A stretch of DNA of 64,000 nt from the NCBI GenBank assembly GCA_017506865.1, contig JAFCMP010000517.1, positions 682,001 through 746,000 on the forward strand. Reading direction: 5' to 3'. The DNA is from Tribonema minus. Taxonomy: Eukaryota > Sar > Xanthophyceae > Tribonematales > Tribonemataceae. The position numbers and the translations under genes were made by a program. Of the stretch, positions 28,057-38,107 are shown piece after piece. The notes below the pieces were generated by a model that saw only the letters and a program-made list of their open reading frames with translations, was not told the DNA's origin and made no database searches. Positions within the stretch are counted from its first letter, which is position 1, and the number at the start of each line of letters is the position of its first letter.

Positions 28057-29155
28057 TTATCCGCAATTCATATGGGGGTATATTAATCTCCCCAGCAGTT
28101 TGACAAAGGACGCCCTCCTCAGTTTTAGCTCTCTGCACACCTTGATCAGATAAATGACATTGAGAAAATCATCCAAGGCTTTTAAATACGACTTGGGTAT
28201 GCTGCTTTGGATGCATCTTGACTGTGCAGTTGAGTATCTTTCAAGGGAAAGCACTGTCACGGTGTCATATAAGATACGAGCCTGGATTTCCTGAATAAAA
28301 GCCTTGCTTGTCATAGAGTGAGATGTTTCTAGGTTAAGGTCGGACTTGAGCCTTCTGAAGCTGGTCTCTACCCTCCACCGCATGCCATACAATTGTTTCA
28401 CCTCTGCCGTTGTCGCAGTAAAGTTTGTGAGGCATACGTACACCTTGCCGTCTATGAAGTAGTTCACCAGGTTGCCATGCAAAAGGTTGCCATCCAGTTG
28501 TCTGATTACTGTACAGGCTGTTGTGGCGGATGAGTTGTAAAACTGTTTGACTCCCCTGAAAACATCTCTCTTGAGTCTGAACACCACTTTTACATCGAGT
28601 TCATTAGCTCTTTCAAGCAGCTTTGAGGAAGTATCCCCTATCGAATATCATTGTGTCCCCTGCCTTAGCCTTAGTCATGTGCTGAAGCGCAGACGTACGC
28701 TCATTGAAATGTTCAGACACAATAGCATCAAAGCAAGTCCTAGTCTCTACATCTAACATGGACGACAGCATCGCAAGTTGTCTCTTGGCAGGACGTGACA
28801 CGGGTTCATCATTGGTGCGGCTCTTAAAACCTTCTTTCACAAAGGAAGGGTGGACATGCACTTTTGAACCATCCACAGCGTAGGTGCGGTGACCAGTTTG
28901 CTGAAAGGGCTTTAGTATAGACGTATTCATGGCTGCAAATATGTTTTCGGGCAGTTTTGTCCTCGCCTTGCACAGCGCCTGGGGAGAAAAGTCACTGTTG
29001 TCAGCATCTACTATATGTCGTAAACCTCTCTTGTTCAGTGAGGCAGCACAAAGGGAAGCAAATATGGAAGCTGTATTGATTTTACGAATCCTCTTCTGCC
29101 ATAGGCAGTCAGAATGAGACAAAAGTGAGAATAGGCGCTTAGACAGGTCTTGCAT
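28057..29155 (-). mobile_element. IS4-type DDE transposase element, frameshifted
   Basis: Two adjacent minus-strand frames, 29155-28613 and 28587-28057, together show an IS4-family transposase. The first has DGSK (first Asp region) and ends with FDRGYF (second Asp region). The second has the exact YREK signature Y-GM-R-WRV-E-TSFRRL-K carrying the catalytic Glu. A frameshift near 28620 separates them, so the transposase is inactive unless it uses frameshifting. Some IS families do, but no slippery heptamer is obvious. I did not find convincing terminal inverted repeats in 27900-28056 or 29156-29230. IS4 elements are bacterial, which suggests horizontal transfer. Confidence 0.78.
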
Positions 29156-29476
29156 TGTGTTTGCAGTGTGTGTGTATAACTTGCTGTTGATTTTTTATTA
29201 GTAGATCCTTAAGTTACCAGCAACCTAAGTTAACGCCATTGTTGGAGTTGGGTGCAGTGCGCAGCCACAGGCGTGCAATACCACCTTAAGTTTCTAGTGG
29301 TGAGAGAACGACGACAAGGCACACACGCTTCCCTGAGTGCTCTCAGCTCCACTGCGACGTTTTCAAAACCGGAGACGTAGTCAAGCAAATTTCTGGCAGT
29401 ATCTGTTCGAAACATAGCACTGCTGATCGCGTCCACGAGCCGTGCAACTTTTTGTCAGTCCCTCTGAGAGGAGGAC

Positions 29477-29920
29477 ATGGCTGATAATGAGTGTCAGCGC
29501 GTTCTCTGGACTCTCGTGAACCTGTGCTCCGCAAAGGGCGCCGACGTGCCGGCATCGTCCTTCGTGAGAGACATATCGGCTACAGATAAGTGCGACCATC
29601 ACATCAGTCCGCATCCCGCGCGCACCCTAGCGCATCTGCGTGAAGACTACGCCGAGGCCGTAGGTAGCGCAACACTAGCTCGCATAAGAGATCACAAACC
29701 GACTGCGATGGATGAGAGCATTGCGCTCCAGGCAGTCGTTCATTTCGAGTCATCTACGTGCGACCAACTGGCGGCGGGCCTTCATGCCTGGCACAAAGCT
29801 GTGTACTACAGCAAAGACCGGACGCACAGGCAACTAGCGCTCGGGAGGATGGCGAAGCGCTCCATTTACGCCATAAGAGCGGCAGGGGAAGGGCGAGACG
29901 GAGGAAGAGTAGCGCCTTGA
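29477..29920 (+). CDS. Hypothetical protein
   Basis: A 147-residue protein, helical and rich in His and Cys, with an Arg/Gly-rich end. No family recognised. It stands alone between the IS4-type element and the OTU gene. Confidence 0.45.
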   Translation: MADNECQRVLWTLVNLCSAKGADVPASSFVRDISATDKCDHHISPHPARTLAHLREDYAEAVGSATLARIRDHKPTAMDESIALQAVVHFESSTCDQLAAGLHAWHKAVYYSKDRTHRQLALGRMAKRSIYAIRAAGEGRDGGRVAP

Positions 29921-30348
29921 ACAGCTCGCGAGCAGCAGTTATCTACACCGCACCCTGTAAGTAGCGCATATCACTCTGAACGTAATGGAACGACGTCTAC
30001 CACAAACCCTAGTATGATCGCGATAGCTATCCCTAGTATCATGAACACATCATCTGCCTTATAGTCAGTGCGACGTGCCTCAACAACAGTCGCGAATAGA
30101 AACAAAGCGTTGCATACAGCGAGTATGTAAGGCATGTGTGTCTTAGGGTACGCTATCTAGTAGCGCTCAACTTTCCTCAACGCTTCCGACAGCATTTGCA
30201 GGTGTGTACAAAAGGAAAACATAAGTTCACCAAAAATGTGTACATGGCGCATAACCTATTTCTTCGCATTTCAGAGTGATTTGCTATCCTCCATGAGTTC
30301 GGCTAGGCGAGGAAGATAGGATGCAGGGCGCTTATTGTGTCTCGTGTG
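29921..30348. other. Intergenic, nothing recognised
   Basis: No open frame of note and no repeat. The minus-strand hydrophobic stretch at about 30150-29990 is too short to call. Confidence 0.35.
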
Positions 30349-31302
30349 CTATTTAGGCATCCTTGAGCGAGAACTGCTAGGCTTTATGAATCCGAAGTCA
30401 TCATAAATCAAACTCTCTATGTCTTGAGCAGTTTCTATGACGTAGAGATCGTCAAAATTAAACACCTGGTCGCTGTCGCGAAGCGATAGCAACTCTGTGA
30501 CCACCTGATCACCACTGTCAAAAACCATTCTGAGCAGCTCATTGCCAGTACCGCTCTCACCACCGGGTGTAATTTCGCACACCACCTCGTAATGATTTGC
30601 ACCTTTTTTTCCTGCACCTGTCATGGCAAGAAAAATCCACTTTTCATTATGTGGCTTGGAGTACGCAGTCATTGCCTCGTATTTGACCTTGCCATAGACG
30701 GTGCGGTTCAAAATCATCACATTGATATCAGCGCGTGCGAGTATCCCGCCCTGTACAGCCAGGGCAATCTCTATGTAGTGCATATATCTATGACTGCGCG
30801 ACTTGGCCTTCTCGAGCGCTCGGGCCTCGGCATACGCCTCCCCCATGATGTGTGAATGTGTGGCTTTTCTGACACAGTCACAGACCTCGTCGCGAACATC
30901 GTCTGCACTTATGATGTCCTGTGTCACTGAGTACCTCAGTACACGAAGGGAGTGAGCAGCACAGTCTCCGTCACCGGGCACATTGATAAATCGGAGCTTG
31001 TTTTTTAAAATCGGCAGTTGCTTGATGAGCATGTGAGCCGGAGCCACTTTTGTTGTTTTGCACTTGTCGAGTTTGGTTCCCGCAGTGAAAAGTATCTGGT
31101 TGATGGAATTCACAGACAGCACGAGTGCATCGACCCAAGCAGCGCCTGTTGCGCCAGCAAGAACTACACTCCTGCGCGGGCTTGTAATTTTACCACTGGA
31201 TTTTGTCTGGATTTGTGCGGTCTTTGTTCTGCGCGGGCTGGATCTTATAGGGGTTGAGGGGCTGCCTGGTGTCGCCGAGATTCTGCGTCGACCGTGGCCC
31301 AT
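30349..31302 (-). CDS. OTU-family cysteine protease (deubiquitinase)
   Basis: A 317-residue frame with a Ser/Pro/Arg-rich N-terminal third and an OTU domain. The catalytic DGDC lies at residues 111-114 (Cys114) and the catalytic NHYEV at 236-240 (His237), with the usual helical middle. OTU proteases cleave ubiquitin chains and are used by viruses to blunt host defence. The Ser/Pro-rich linker continues, in another frame, into the upstream gene 31316-31921. The pair looks like one module-linker-OTU protein broken about once. Confidence 0.78.
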   Translation of the reverse strand: MGHGRRRISATPGSPSTPIRSSPRRTKTAQIQTKSSGKITSPRRSVVLAGATGAAWVDALVLSVNSINQILFTAGTKLDKCKTTKVAPAHMLIKQLPILKNKLRFINVPGDGDCAAHSLRVLRYSVTQDIISADDVRDEVCDCVRKATHSHIMGEAYAEARALEKAKSRSHRYMHYIEIALAVQGGILARADINVMILNRTVYGKVKYEAMTAYSKPHNEKWIFLAMTGAGKKGANHYEVVCEITPGGESGTGNELLRMVFDSGDQVVTELLSLRDSDQVFNFDDLYVIETAQDIESLIYDDFGFIKPSSSRSRMPK

Positions 31303-31315
31303 TGCTCTTTGGGGG

Positions 31316-31921
31316 CTAGCTGGTGCCTTGGAGGCTCTGGGCGAGATGTTGGGTTTCGGGGCACTGTCTGGTGCAGTCGTTCTTCGTGGGCTGCTGCTGG
31401 TGCGCCTTGGATTTACTGGGGCTTTCTGGTGTAATTGAGGGTCTGCGCCGGCTGTCGCTCATGGGGTTTACAGGACTGTCTGTTGTCCATGTTCTGTGCG
31501 GGCTTTGCGCAGTGGGCCTTTTAGAGCCTTGTGGTGTTGTTGAGCGTCTTGGGCTGCTACCGCCCCTGGCCTTTGGTGCCGAGGCACTGTCACCTTGCAC
31601 AACACGTGCGCGAAGGGTTTCTCTAGACCTGGATAACGCTCTCAGAAGATGCTGGTTTGCTTTAGCCCGACGTTGCTCAACGCTTCGCTCACGGGTCAGT
31701 GGAGACCCTAACAACTTACTGCACATTGCAAACTGACGCCTCTTTGGCGTGTCCATCTCAGGGGTTATTATGCCCCCCTTCCACTGGTCGTATTCCGCCC
31801 TCTTGGCTGCTCTACATTTTCCATCTCCTCTCGTTTCTCGCATGTAAACAATCCATGGATTTGGCGACGTGCATTTGTTTGCCTTGGTGCGGTAGCACTT
31901 TGGACGCACACACGGAATCAT
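31316..31921 (-). CDS. Cys/aromatic N-terminal module protein with Ser/Pro/Arg-rich tail
   Basis: A 201-residue frame. Residues 1-75 form a compact module: C..PKCY, KC.SPNPWIVYM, then helices ending in a KRRQFAMCSKLL block. The SPNPW-start followed by basic helices faintly resembles an HMG/YABBY-like box, but this is not secure. The rest is Ser/Pro/Arg-rich. The same module, with about two thirds of residues identical, lies before the protein kinase at 62296-63282. It probably forms the N-terminus of the OTU protein that follows. Confidence 0.6.
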   Translation of the reverse strand: MIPCVRPKCYRTKANKCTSPNPWIVYMRETRGDGKCRAAKRAEYDQWKGGIITPEMDTPKRRQFAMCSKLLGSPLTRERSVEQRRAKANQHLLRALSRSRETLRARVVQGDSASAPKARGGSSPRRSTTPQGSKRPTAQSPHRTWTTDSPVNPMSDSRRRPSITPESPSKSKAHQQQPTKNDCTRQCPETQHLAQSLQGTS

Positions 31922-32101
31922 CTGCTCTCACCTTATCGTACAAAACATAATATAACTAAATAAGTTCATGTGAGGCGAGTGGGCCGAGAAATAAAATTGC
32001 CGAGCCTGCATTACACCACACCACAACTGACTCCAGCACACCCCAAATTTGCATTGATAGTGAGATCGTAAGAGTGATCATAATATTAATGTCAACTAAT
32101 A

Positions 32102-34003
32102 TCAAGGGAACACGCCACTTATCTGGGCCCATTCTGTGGGGTGATCGTTCTGCAAAATATTATCAACTTCGGCTAATTCTATATGCGTCACCAGTCTGTC
32201 CCACTCGGGCTTGTTGTGCAGCATGGCGGCCCAGTTGTCAGCAAAAGCCTTACTATATTCCTTCAGACTCTCCACATAATGGATGTCAGCCATCGCGCTT
32301 GCGAGTGCTCCTTGCTCCGTGAAATCGATGGACTCGAAGTATCTCATACGCTTCCATCTCAAAAACATCTGGAAAAGTTCGTCTTCTTGTGCCAGAGCTT
32401 CCATGCGTGCACTCAATGCTGCAGCGAACGGATCGTCCATAGTATCCTGTATGTCTGCTGAAAGCGCATGAGTATTTGGGGTGGATGCAGGAGTCACAAC
32501 GGTCGGCACCGAAGCAGCAGCACTACCTGGGTCAGGTTCCGCATGTTGGGCCCCAGCGGTTGCTGGCACAGGAGAAGCGGTGTGTTGACTTGATGCTGGG
32601 TTCAGTCTATGATAAGCTGCCAACCCTAAGCCAGTTGTGGCTGCCGCTGCCCCGCCGACTGCTGCATTCAATGCAGCGGTTCCTCCCGTGCCGCACACTG
32701 GCCCCAACAAAGTCCCCGCAGTAACGCCATACTTGACCGTTGCGCCATGCTGTAACGCTGCGTAAACACCGGGCTTCGAAACAGCGTACATTGCCATTTT
32801 CGAGCACAACGCTGCTTGTGATGCTGGGATGAGAAGCACTGCACACGATGCCACTATGAGCACCAATGCAGCATAGCGAACTGACTTTTTGTTGCTGAAT
32901 CTCAGAACGGCAAACACGTGGCGTGTAAGACTCGGTGATAATTTTTTGTTCAGCGACTTCTTTTCTGAACTTGCGTTAGTCACGGCCTTTTCCGCCTCCT
33001 TGACATCAGCTAGGGACCCGACCTCTGGTTCCATTATGTGTACCGCTTCCGGTATGCTCACCTGCCCTGTTGCGAGGGCAGTCAATACGTCTACAGCAGC
33101 AGCAGTGTCATCACTGTCAGCAGAGGCTTTTATGTTCCCTTCGCCCTTCGTTTCTGGACCCTTCGGATCCACTTTTGCCCGCTTAGCTTTAACTTCACTG
33201 CCCTCCTCGGTAGCGCGCACCTTCTCATACGCTCTCTTACCTCGGGTCTTTACATGCGTGTTGACTCTCAAGAGTTCACGCAGCTCTTCTCCATCCGTGG
33301 TCAAGTCCCCTTGTACCAGGTGCGCGTTCTCAGGTTCTAGTACTGCAGTCATCACGGCGTTGACAATTATGATCGCTTGGTTGTCTTCCAGTTGATTGTC
33401 ACTCATGTTGGCCGTATTACCATACACGGGCACCAACAATGTCAGAGGATCCAACAGGACCATAGCATCTTCCGGGCTCACCTTGCCTGCTTTTAATTTG
33501 GATACAACCCGCTTCATCAGCGCAGCCGGGCCGGTTGGAAACGGCTCTGTTGCTGCAGCCTGTACCTCATCCGCTGGAGCATCATGGATAACACTCGCTT
33601 CGACCGTCGTCACCTGTGATTGTTGCAGTTGTAGGTCCTTAACCTCCTGTACGAGATCTCTGATTGCTCCCCGTGCATTGCGCAACGCTGCTACATTATG
33701 ATCGCTTTTCGCGTCAGCCGCCATCAGGTCATAGATGGTCGTTAGACTTGTACTGATCGCGTCATCGCCCGTCAATCTGGATGCGTCCGGCGTCGCGCTA
33801 GCGTGCAATGCGGCCAGGTTGCTCAACGAAATGGTAGCCGAGTCAAAAGCTCGCCCAGCGAGCGCGGTCGCGTACTCTTCTGCCACCGGATCGTGCGTCG
33901 TATCCACGACCTGTTGCATGAACGAGCGCAGATCTCTCACATCGTCTGATGCACTGCCTGAGGTTATCGCACCCTCTGCAAACACATCAAGTAGCGCTGT
34001 CAT
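32102..34003 (-). CDS. Large Ala-rich membrane/coiled-coil protein, virion-like
   Basis: A 633-residue protein. The N-terminal half is helical and Ala/Val/Asp-rich with coiled-coil character. Two hydrophobic segments lie in the middle: ALVLIVASCAVLLIPASQ near residue 378 and a Gly/Ala-rich stretch near 435-465. The C-terminal part is Pro/Ser-rich, then helical. No family recognised. It is the last of four same-strand genes with gaps of about 30-60 bases, which suggests a co-expressed structural module. Confidence 0.62.
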   Translation of the reverse strand: MTALLDVFAEGAITSGSASDDVRDLRSFMQQVVDTTHDPVAEEYATALAGRAFDSATISLSNLAALHASATPDASRLTGDDAISTSLTTIYDLMAADAKSDHNVAALRNARGAIRDLVQEVKDLQLQQSQVTTVEASVIHDAPADEVQAAATEPFPTGPAALMKRVVSKLKAGKVSPEDAMVLLDPLTLLVPVYGNTANMSDNQLEDNQAIIIVNAVMTAVLEPENAHLVQGDLTTDGEELRELLRVNTHVKTRGKRAYEKVRATEEGSEVKAKRAKVDPKGPETKGEGNIKASADSDDTAAAVDVLTALATGQVSIPEAVHIMEPEVGSLADVKEAEKAVTNASSEKKSLNKKLSPSLTRHVFAVLRFSNKKSVRYAALVLIVASCAVLLIPASQAALCSKMAMYAVSKPGVYAALQHGATVKYGVTAGTLLGPVCGTGGTAALNAAVGGAAAATTGLGLAAYHRLNPASSQHTASPVPATAGAQHAEPDPGSAAASVPTVVTPASTPNTHALSADIQDTMDDPFAAALSARMEALAQEDELFQMFLRWKRMRYFESIDFTEQGALASAMADIHYVESLKEYSKAFADNWAAMLHNKPEWDRLVTHIELAEVDNILQNDHPTEWAQISGVFP

Positions 34004-34036
34004 GACAGATGCTTCTGCGCATTCGCTAGACAGAGC

Positions 34037-35962
34037 TCACACAGTGAGCAGCACGAACTCTGCAGCGTCCGGTTGGCGTCGAGGTGATTCGGTGACGCCC
34101 TTAATAATCGTTGCCAGATGAGGCGACTGTTGCCTTAACCAGTCGTGCCATTGCGTGTCATTCACCGTGTCACGTATGGCGGTGAGCATGGTAGACGTTT
34201 GTGCGGTCAGCGTGCTCATGGCGTTCGGCATCGATGCCTTCGACGCGAGAGTGGCGAGCTGCGTCCACTCACTCAGAGTCGACGTCACTGCGGACAGCTG
34301 ACTCTGCCAGTCGGGAGAGGTGTTGATGCCGGCGACGACAGCACTCAGTCGTGCAGTCACTCTGTCTGCCAGCGCAGAATCCAGCTTGGCCAGTGCTTTT
34401 TCACCCGCAAACAGCTTTACTGCTTCAATGGCGCCGTTGAAAGTTGTGCCCTTATTCACATTCTTCGCTACACCTGCTCCGGCCTGCACCACGTTCTGCA
34501 AGTGTACGAACTCGTCAAAGAACGTAGCAGCGTCCCTGTTCACGCTCAGTGCCGCTCCAAGTGAAGCTCCGGATGCGGGGTGGATGCGATTAGAGAGCAG
34601 TTCGGCCTTCTCGGCCTTCGTGATCGCCACCTCTGCTCTGTTCGCCAGCGTCTTCATGTCGGTGGCAGCCGATGCCGAGCCGTTGATCAAGCCGAACGCG
34701 GCTCTGCCGATCTGTTCGCCCTGGCTTGCGACATTGTCGATGGCGTGTGTCATCAATGCAGTGTGCTCGCTCTTTGCCGCGTCCCGTACAGTGTCCGAGT
34801 TCGCGCCGTCATGTATGGAGGTCAGCTGCTTGAGGGAGTTCGCATATATCTCAATGCTGTTTCCGCTGATGTCTAGTCCGTGATTGAGAGAGGCCGCAGC
34901 TTGAACCTGTGGTGCGGTTTTGATCATGCCCTCGATGACATCCATGGCGGCTGAGTCGGCTCTCAGACTCTTGATCAAGGCGTTGGTCGCTTCGCTCTTA
35001 ACCCGTGCCGGCAGCTGCTGGTTGTAAGCTGCGAGGACTTCTGACACGCCAGATTCCCATGCGCTCTCTACCATCGATTTGACCACCTCGAGGCCAGCTT
35101 GCTGCAATGGCGTGTCGAAATCCACTCCGTGGTACGCGATGCCAGTTTCTTTCACCATCTCAGCAGCGCTCACCAGTGCGGCTACACTCCCATCCGCGGC
35201 GCGCAATGCTTTGATGAGAGTGACGGCACTTTCCTTGACTCGCTCTGAGCGGTCACTGAGCGCCTGCAGCGGTAGGTCAGCATACGCCTGCACCAGACCA
35301 TCTGCATCTACATTTGCTACAGCCTTCGTGGCCATCCGTTCAGTAACCAGCATGCCGACCTCCTCGAAGGACGATGGGGCTGGCCCCATCTCTGCAGCTT
35401 CAAGCATCACTGCAGCGTGCTGCAGGCTCAGCACATCGTCGGATCCCCCCCGGGCAGCCTGCACCAGATACCGTGCTACATTGTACGCAGGCGTGCCGCG
35501 TGGGTAGCTCGGGTCTCGTTCAGCGATTGACCGCTCTAACTGCTTGAGAGGCGATCTCAGCAGCTGCTTATCTGACAACACGGTCTGTGCAGCTAAGCGA
35601 GAGTGTTTGAGCTCCTCGACTCCTTCCGCTCGTTCAATGACCTTGTTCAATATGTCATCTGAGACTGGTTTTTCAGAAAGGAGTCGCACAATTCGGCTAT
35701 CGCACTCGTCCAGCGCTGCGGTTGCCAGACCCGTCATTTCGTCGCCCATGTACAGAAGAGTGCTGCAGCACGCCGTGTCGTCCAGCGGGGTGCTTCCTAC
35801 CTTACAGGTGCCGTCACCGCATATCGGAGCACCATCCTTGTACGTGCCTATGATGGTCATTATGTCACCGACATCAGTTATCACAGCCGGCAAGTCCGCT
35901 CCGTCGATGCGAGCCAAGGCGTTCATGCTCTCGCGATACCTGGTTTCGGCTTCGGTCGCCAT
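34037..35962 (-). CDS. Large all-helical Ala-rich protein, virion-like
   Basis: About 641 residues from the Met at 35962 (MATEAETRYRES). The frame is open back to 36160, but that part overlaps the end of the next gene, so the later start is preferred; it leaves a 31-base gap. The sequence is Ala/Val/Ser-rich helix throughout, with many NA.IKSLRAD- and heptad-like stretches and no membrane span. No family recognised. Scaffold, tegument-like or fibre roles would fit. Confidence 0.6.
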   Translation of the reverse strand: MATEAETRYRESMNALARIDGADLPAVITDVGDIMTIIGTYKDGAPICGDGTCKVGSTPLDDTACCSTLLYMGDEMTGLATAALDECDSRIVRLLSEKPVSDDILNKVIERAEGVEELKHSRLAAQTVLSDKQLLRSPLKQLERSIAERDPSYPRGTPAYNVARYLVQAARGGSDDVLSLQHAAVMLEAAEMGPAPSSFEEVGMLVTERMATKAVANVDADGLVQAYADLPLQALSDRSERVKESAVTLIKALRAADGSVAALVSAAEMVKETGIAYHGVDFDTPLQQAGLEVVKSMVESAWESGVSEVLAAYNQQLPARVKSEATNALIKSLRADSAAMDVIEGMIKTAPQVQAAASLNHGLDISGNSIEIYANSLKQLTSIHDGANSDTVRDAAKSEHTALMTHAIDNVASQGEQIGRAAFGLINGSASAATDMKTLANRAEVAITKAEKAELLSNRIHPASGASLGAALSVNRDAATFFDEFVHLQNVVQAGAGVAKNVNKGTTFNGAIEAVKLFAGEKALAKLDSALADRVTARLSAVVAGINTSPDWQSQLSAVTSTLSEWTQLATLASKASMPNAMSTLTAQTSTMLTAIRDTVNDTQWHDWLRQQSPHLATIIKGVTESPRRQPDAAEFVLLTV

Positions 35963-35993
35963 GGTCGCAAATCTGATCAACTCCACTGGCACA

Positions 35994-38051
35994 TCATCCC
36001 CCAATTTTCTTACATTCTGGACAATTCGGTGTAATTGAACGAACGATATCCAGTGTCTGGGACATGGCAGCCGCCACTTGATCTCGTGCACTCTGTACCG
36101 CTGCAGGCTCCACTGCAAATTCTGTCTTTGGTTGCGTGCGTCGCGATGAGCTGTATGCACTTGCCAGATCCGAAGTGGACCTCCATGCGTTGGCGGCCGA
36201 TGCCTGGGTGAGTTGAGATATTTCTGACTGCATCATGGCATTTCCCGCGGATTTTGCAGCTGCGAAACCAGTTGCAGCGGCTGATTCCAATGGTATGAGC
36301 TTGTCGCCGTGCAACTTGGCGCTGTTCAGGAGTGATGGCATCCACCGTACGGTTTCAGCTGCAGAGCTGAGTGCTATAAACTGGACCAGAGTTTTCGCAA
36401 AGCGCGATGGCGGGGAATATTGGTTGATACCGAGGCGTTCTTCCGTGCGATAGTGCAGGTCGTTCAGATCAATTTCAATTGACTCACTGACATCTTCTTC
36501 CAGTTGCGCTCTGAGGTCAGGGGCTGCCGCACCCGCTCGTCTCATGTCATAATCAAGTTCGTCAAACTTGGCATGAACATTCATGAGTGTGCTCGCCGCA
36601 TCAGCAAATGTGGCACTTTCAGTATAGAAATCGAGCTCCTCCTCCGCACTCGCTTCGTCACTGCCTCCGATCATCAAGTTTTTCATGGTCCGTGCGAGAG
36701 CGACTAAGAAACGCCCTTCTGAGATTTCTCCTGGTTTATGCAAACACATGTACCGGATGCACTTTCGCTTACTTGTGTGTGCAATTTTCCAAATCTCGCA
36801 AGCCTTCTGCTTGGCCACCTTAATAGCGTTACTGTCGTCTACCTCGTGCTCAAACTCGTCAGGGGCATCAGGTATGGTGTAACCGTGACCGAGGTACGTG
36901 TTGCACATTTCAGCATCCGGTTCTTCTGGCAATTGGAGGGGAACGCGGTGGAGGGGAACACGGGCGGCGGGTGGTCGGATATCATAGGAATCGTGGAACT
37001 CATCAGTATCCGGGGGAAGGGGGAGGTCATATGCATCGTCGAAATTGTCAGCATCATTCTCTGCGTCGGCATCGGCAACAGCAGAAGGGGGCGGCGGAGG
37101 GAATGCAGCAGATGGGGGGGGAGGAAGCTCTATCCTAGAGCCGTCAGCCTGGGGTAGTGATGATGCCCGTTCAGCTGCTTCTCGTTGAGCTGCCTCCTTT
37201 CGGTTTGCGGAAGCCTTTTGCTTTATCTCTCGCTCAGCTGCCGACTTTCGCTCTACTCGCCCTCTCTCAGCTGCCGCCTCTCGCTCTCTCTGAGCTGCCG
37301 CCTTTCGGTTTGCGGCCTGAGAGTTCGACTCTGCTAGCCTTCTTTCGTCATATTGCTCAGCCTCCTGCGTGTTTTTTCCAGTTTCTTCTGCAGCTTTTGA
37401 ATTCCCTTCATCCTTTACCATCATGGCAAGAGCGTTAGCATATAAAGTGTTAACGGAGAACGACGGGTCCTTGCACGCATTGATTCTCTGCTGTGATAGG
37501 CAAATTATGGAGAGGACTGCAGCATTCAGCACACCCTTAACTGATTCCATGTCTTTATCGTTCCTGAAGCTGGCTATCGCATTCGCAACTGTCGACGTAC
37601 TACTTCCCAGTATCGCCGAACAAGAATGTCGAGAAACACCGTGGCTGTCAAACAAGCCTGACAGTAAGTCATCATTGGGTTGTGATTGCAGCTCTGCGAC
37701 CATGTTGATGAATTTATTGGCCAAGTTGTACGCCTCATTTGCGCTATCCAGTTTGATATGGGTGCTGAGGTAATGATCAGAAGTTTTGGGTTGAACAGTA
37801 GTAGCAGTAGCAGTAATCAAATTGACCAACTCACTCGGTTCCACGTTACTTCTCTCCACCACTATCCTGTAGAGGAGAGAAGCAATATCTGAAGTAGAAT
37901 TCCCGAGATTTAAATCGGCTACAAAATCAGTAACAAAGTTCACAAATGCCGCGTCACCGGGTGTCTTTGCGTACTCTACTGGACTCTCATATGAAATATG
38001 CTTCAGCATGTCTATTGCCAGCGATGCGATATCATTGAGTTCGGTGGACAT
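35994..38051 (-). CDS. Large protein with basic Ala/Glu/Arg coiled coil and Pro-rich linker, virion-like
   Basis: About 685 residues from the Met at 38051 (MSTELNDIASLA); the frame extends to 38111, but the shorter start clears the preceding gene. There are three zones. An N-terminal helical domain comes first. A highly charged coiled coil of AAAQRE/ERAAEREI type follows at about residues 235-325. Last come a Pro/Asp-rich linker (PPPPS, DADAEND) and a C-terminal helical domain ending CPECKK. No family recognised; it probably belongs with its two downstream neighbours. Confidence 0.6.
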   Translation of the reverse strand: MSTELNDIASLAIDMLKHISYESPVEYAKTPGDAAFVNFVTDFVADLNLGNSTSDIASLLYRIVVERSNVEPSELVNLITATATTVQPKTSDHYLSTHIKLDSANEAYNLANKFINMVAELQSQPNDDLLSGLFDSHGVSRHSCSAILGSSTSTVANAIASFRNDKDMESVKGVLNAAVLSIICLSQQRINACKDPSFSVNTLYANALAMMVKDEGNSKAAEETGKNTQEAEQYDERRLAESNSQAANRKAAAQREREAAAERGRVERKSAAEREIKQKASANRKEAAQREAAERASSLPQADGSRIELPPPPSAAFPPPPPSAVADADAENDADNFDDAYDLPLPPDTDEFHDSYDIRPPAARVPLHRVPLQLPEEPDAEMCNTYLGHGYTIPDAPDEFEHEVDDSNAIKVAKQKACEIWKIAHTSKRKCIRYMCLHKPGEISEGRFLVALARTMKNLMIGGSDEASAEEELDFYTESATFADAASTLMNVHAKFDELDYDMRRAGAAAPDLRAQLEEDVSESIEIDLNDLHYRTEERLGINQYSPPSRFAKTLVQFIALSSAAETVRWMPSLLNSAKLHGDKLIPLESAAATGFAAAKSAGNAMMQSEISQLTQASAANAWRSTSDLASAYSSSRRTQPKTEFAVEPAAVQSARDQVAAAMSQTLDIVRSITPNCPECKKIGG

Positions 38052-38107
38052 GGCCACACACAGCGTTGTAATTGAGTACATACAATATTTTTTTGGTAAT
38101 GCAGCCT

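Noticed and set aside
27900-29230. Terminal inverted repeats of the IS4-type element
   Set aside because: Short matches such as TTAACGC on both sides are not longer than chance.
31316-31500. Confident HMG-box call for the Cys/aromatic module
   Set aside because: Only the SPNPW start and basic helices are reminiscent; the Cys positions do not fit and the similarity is too weak.
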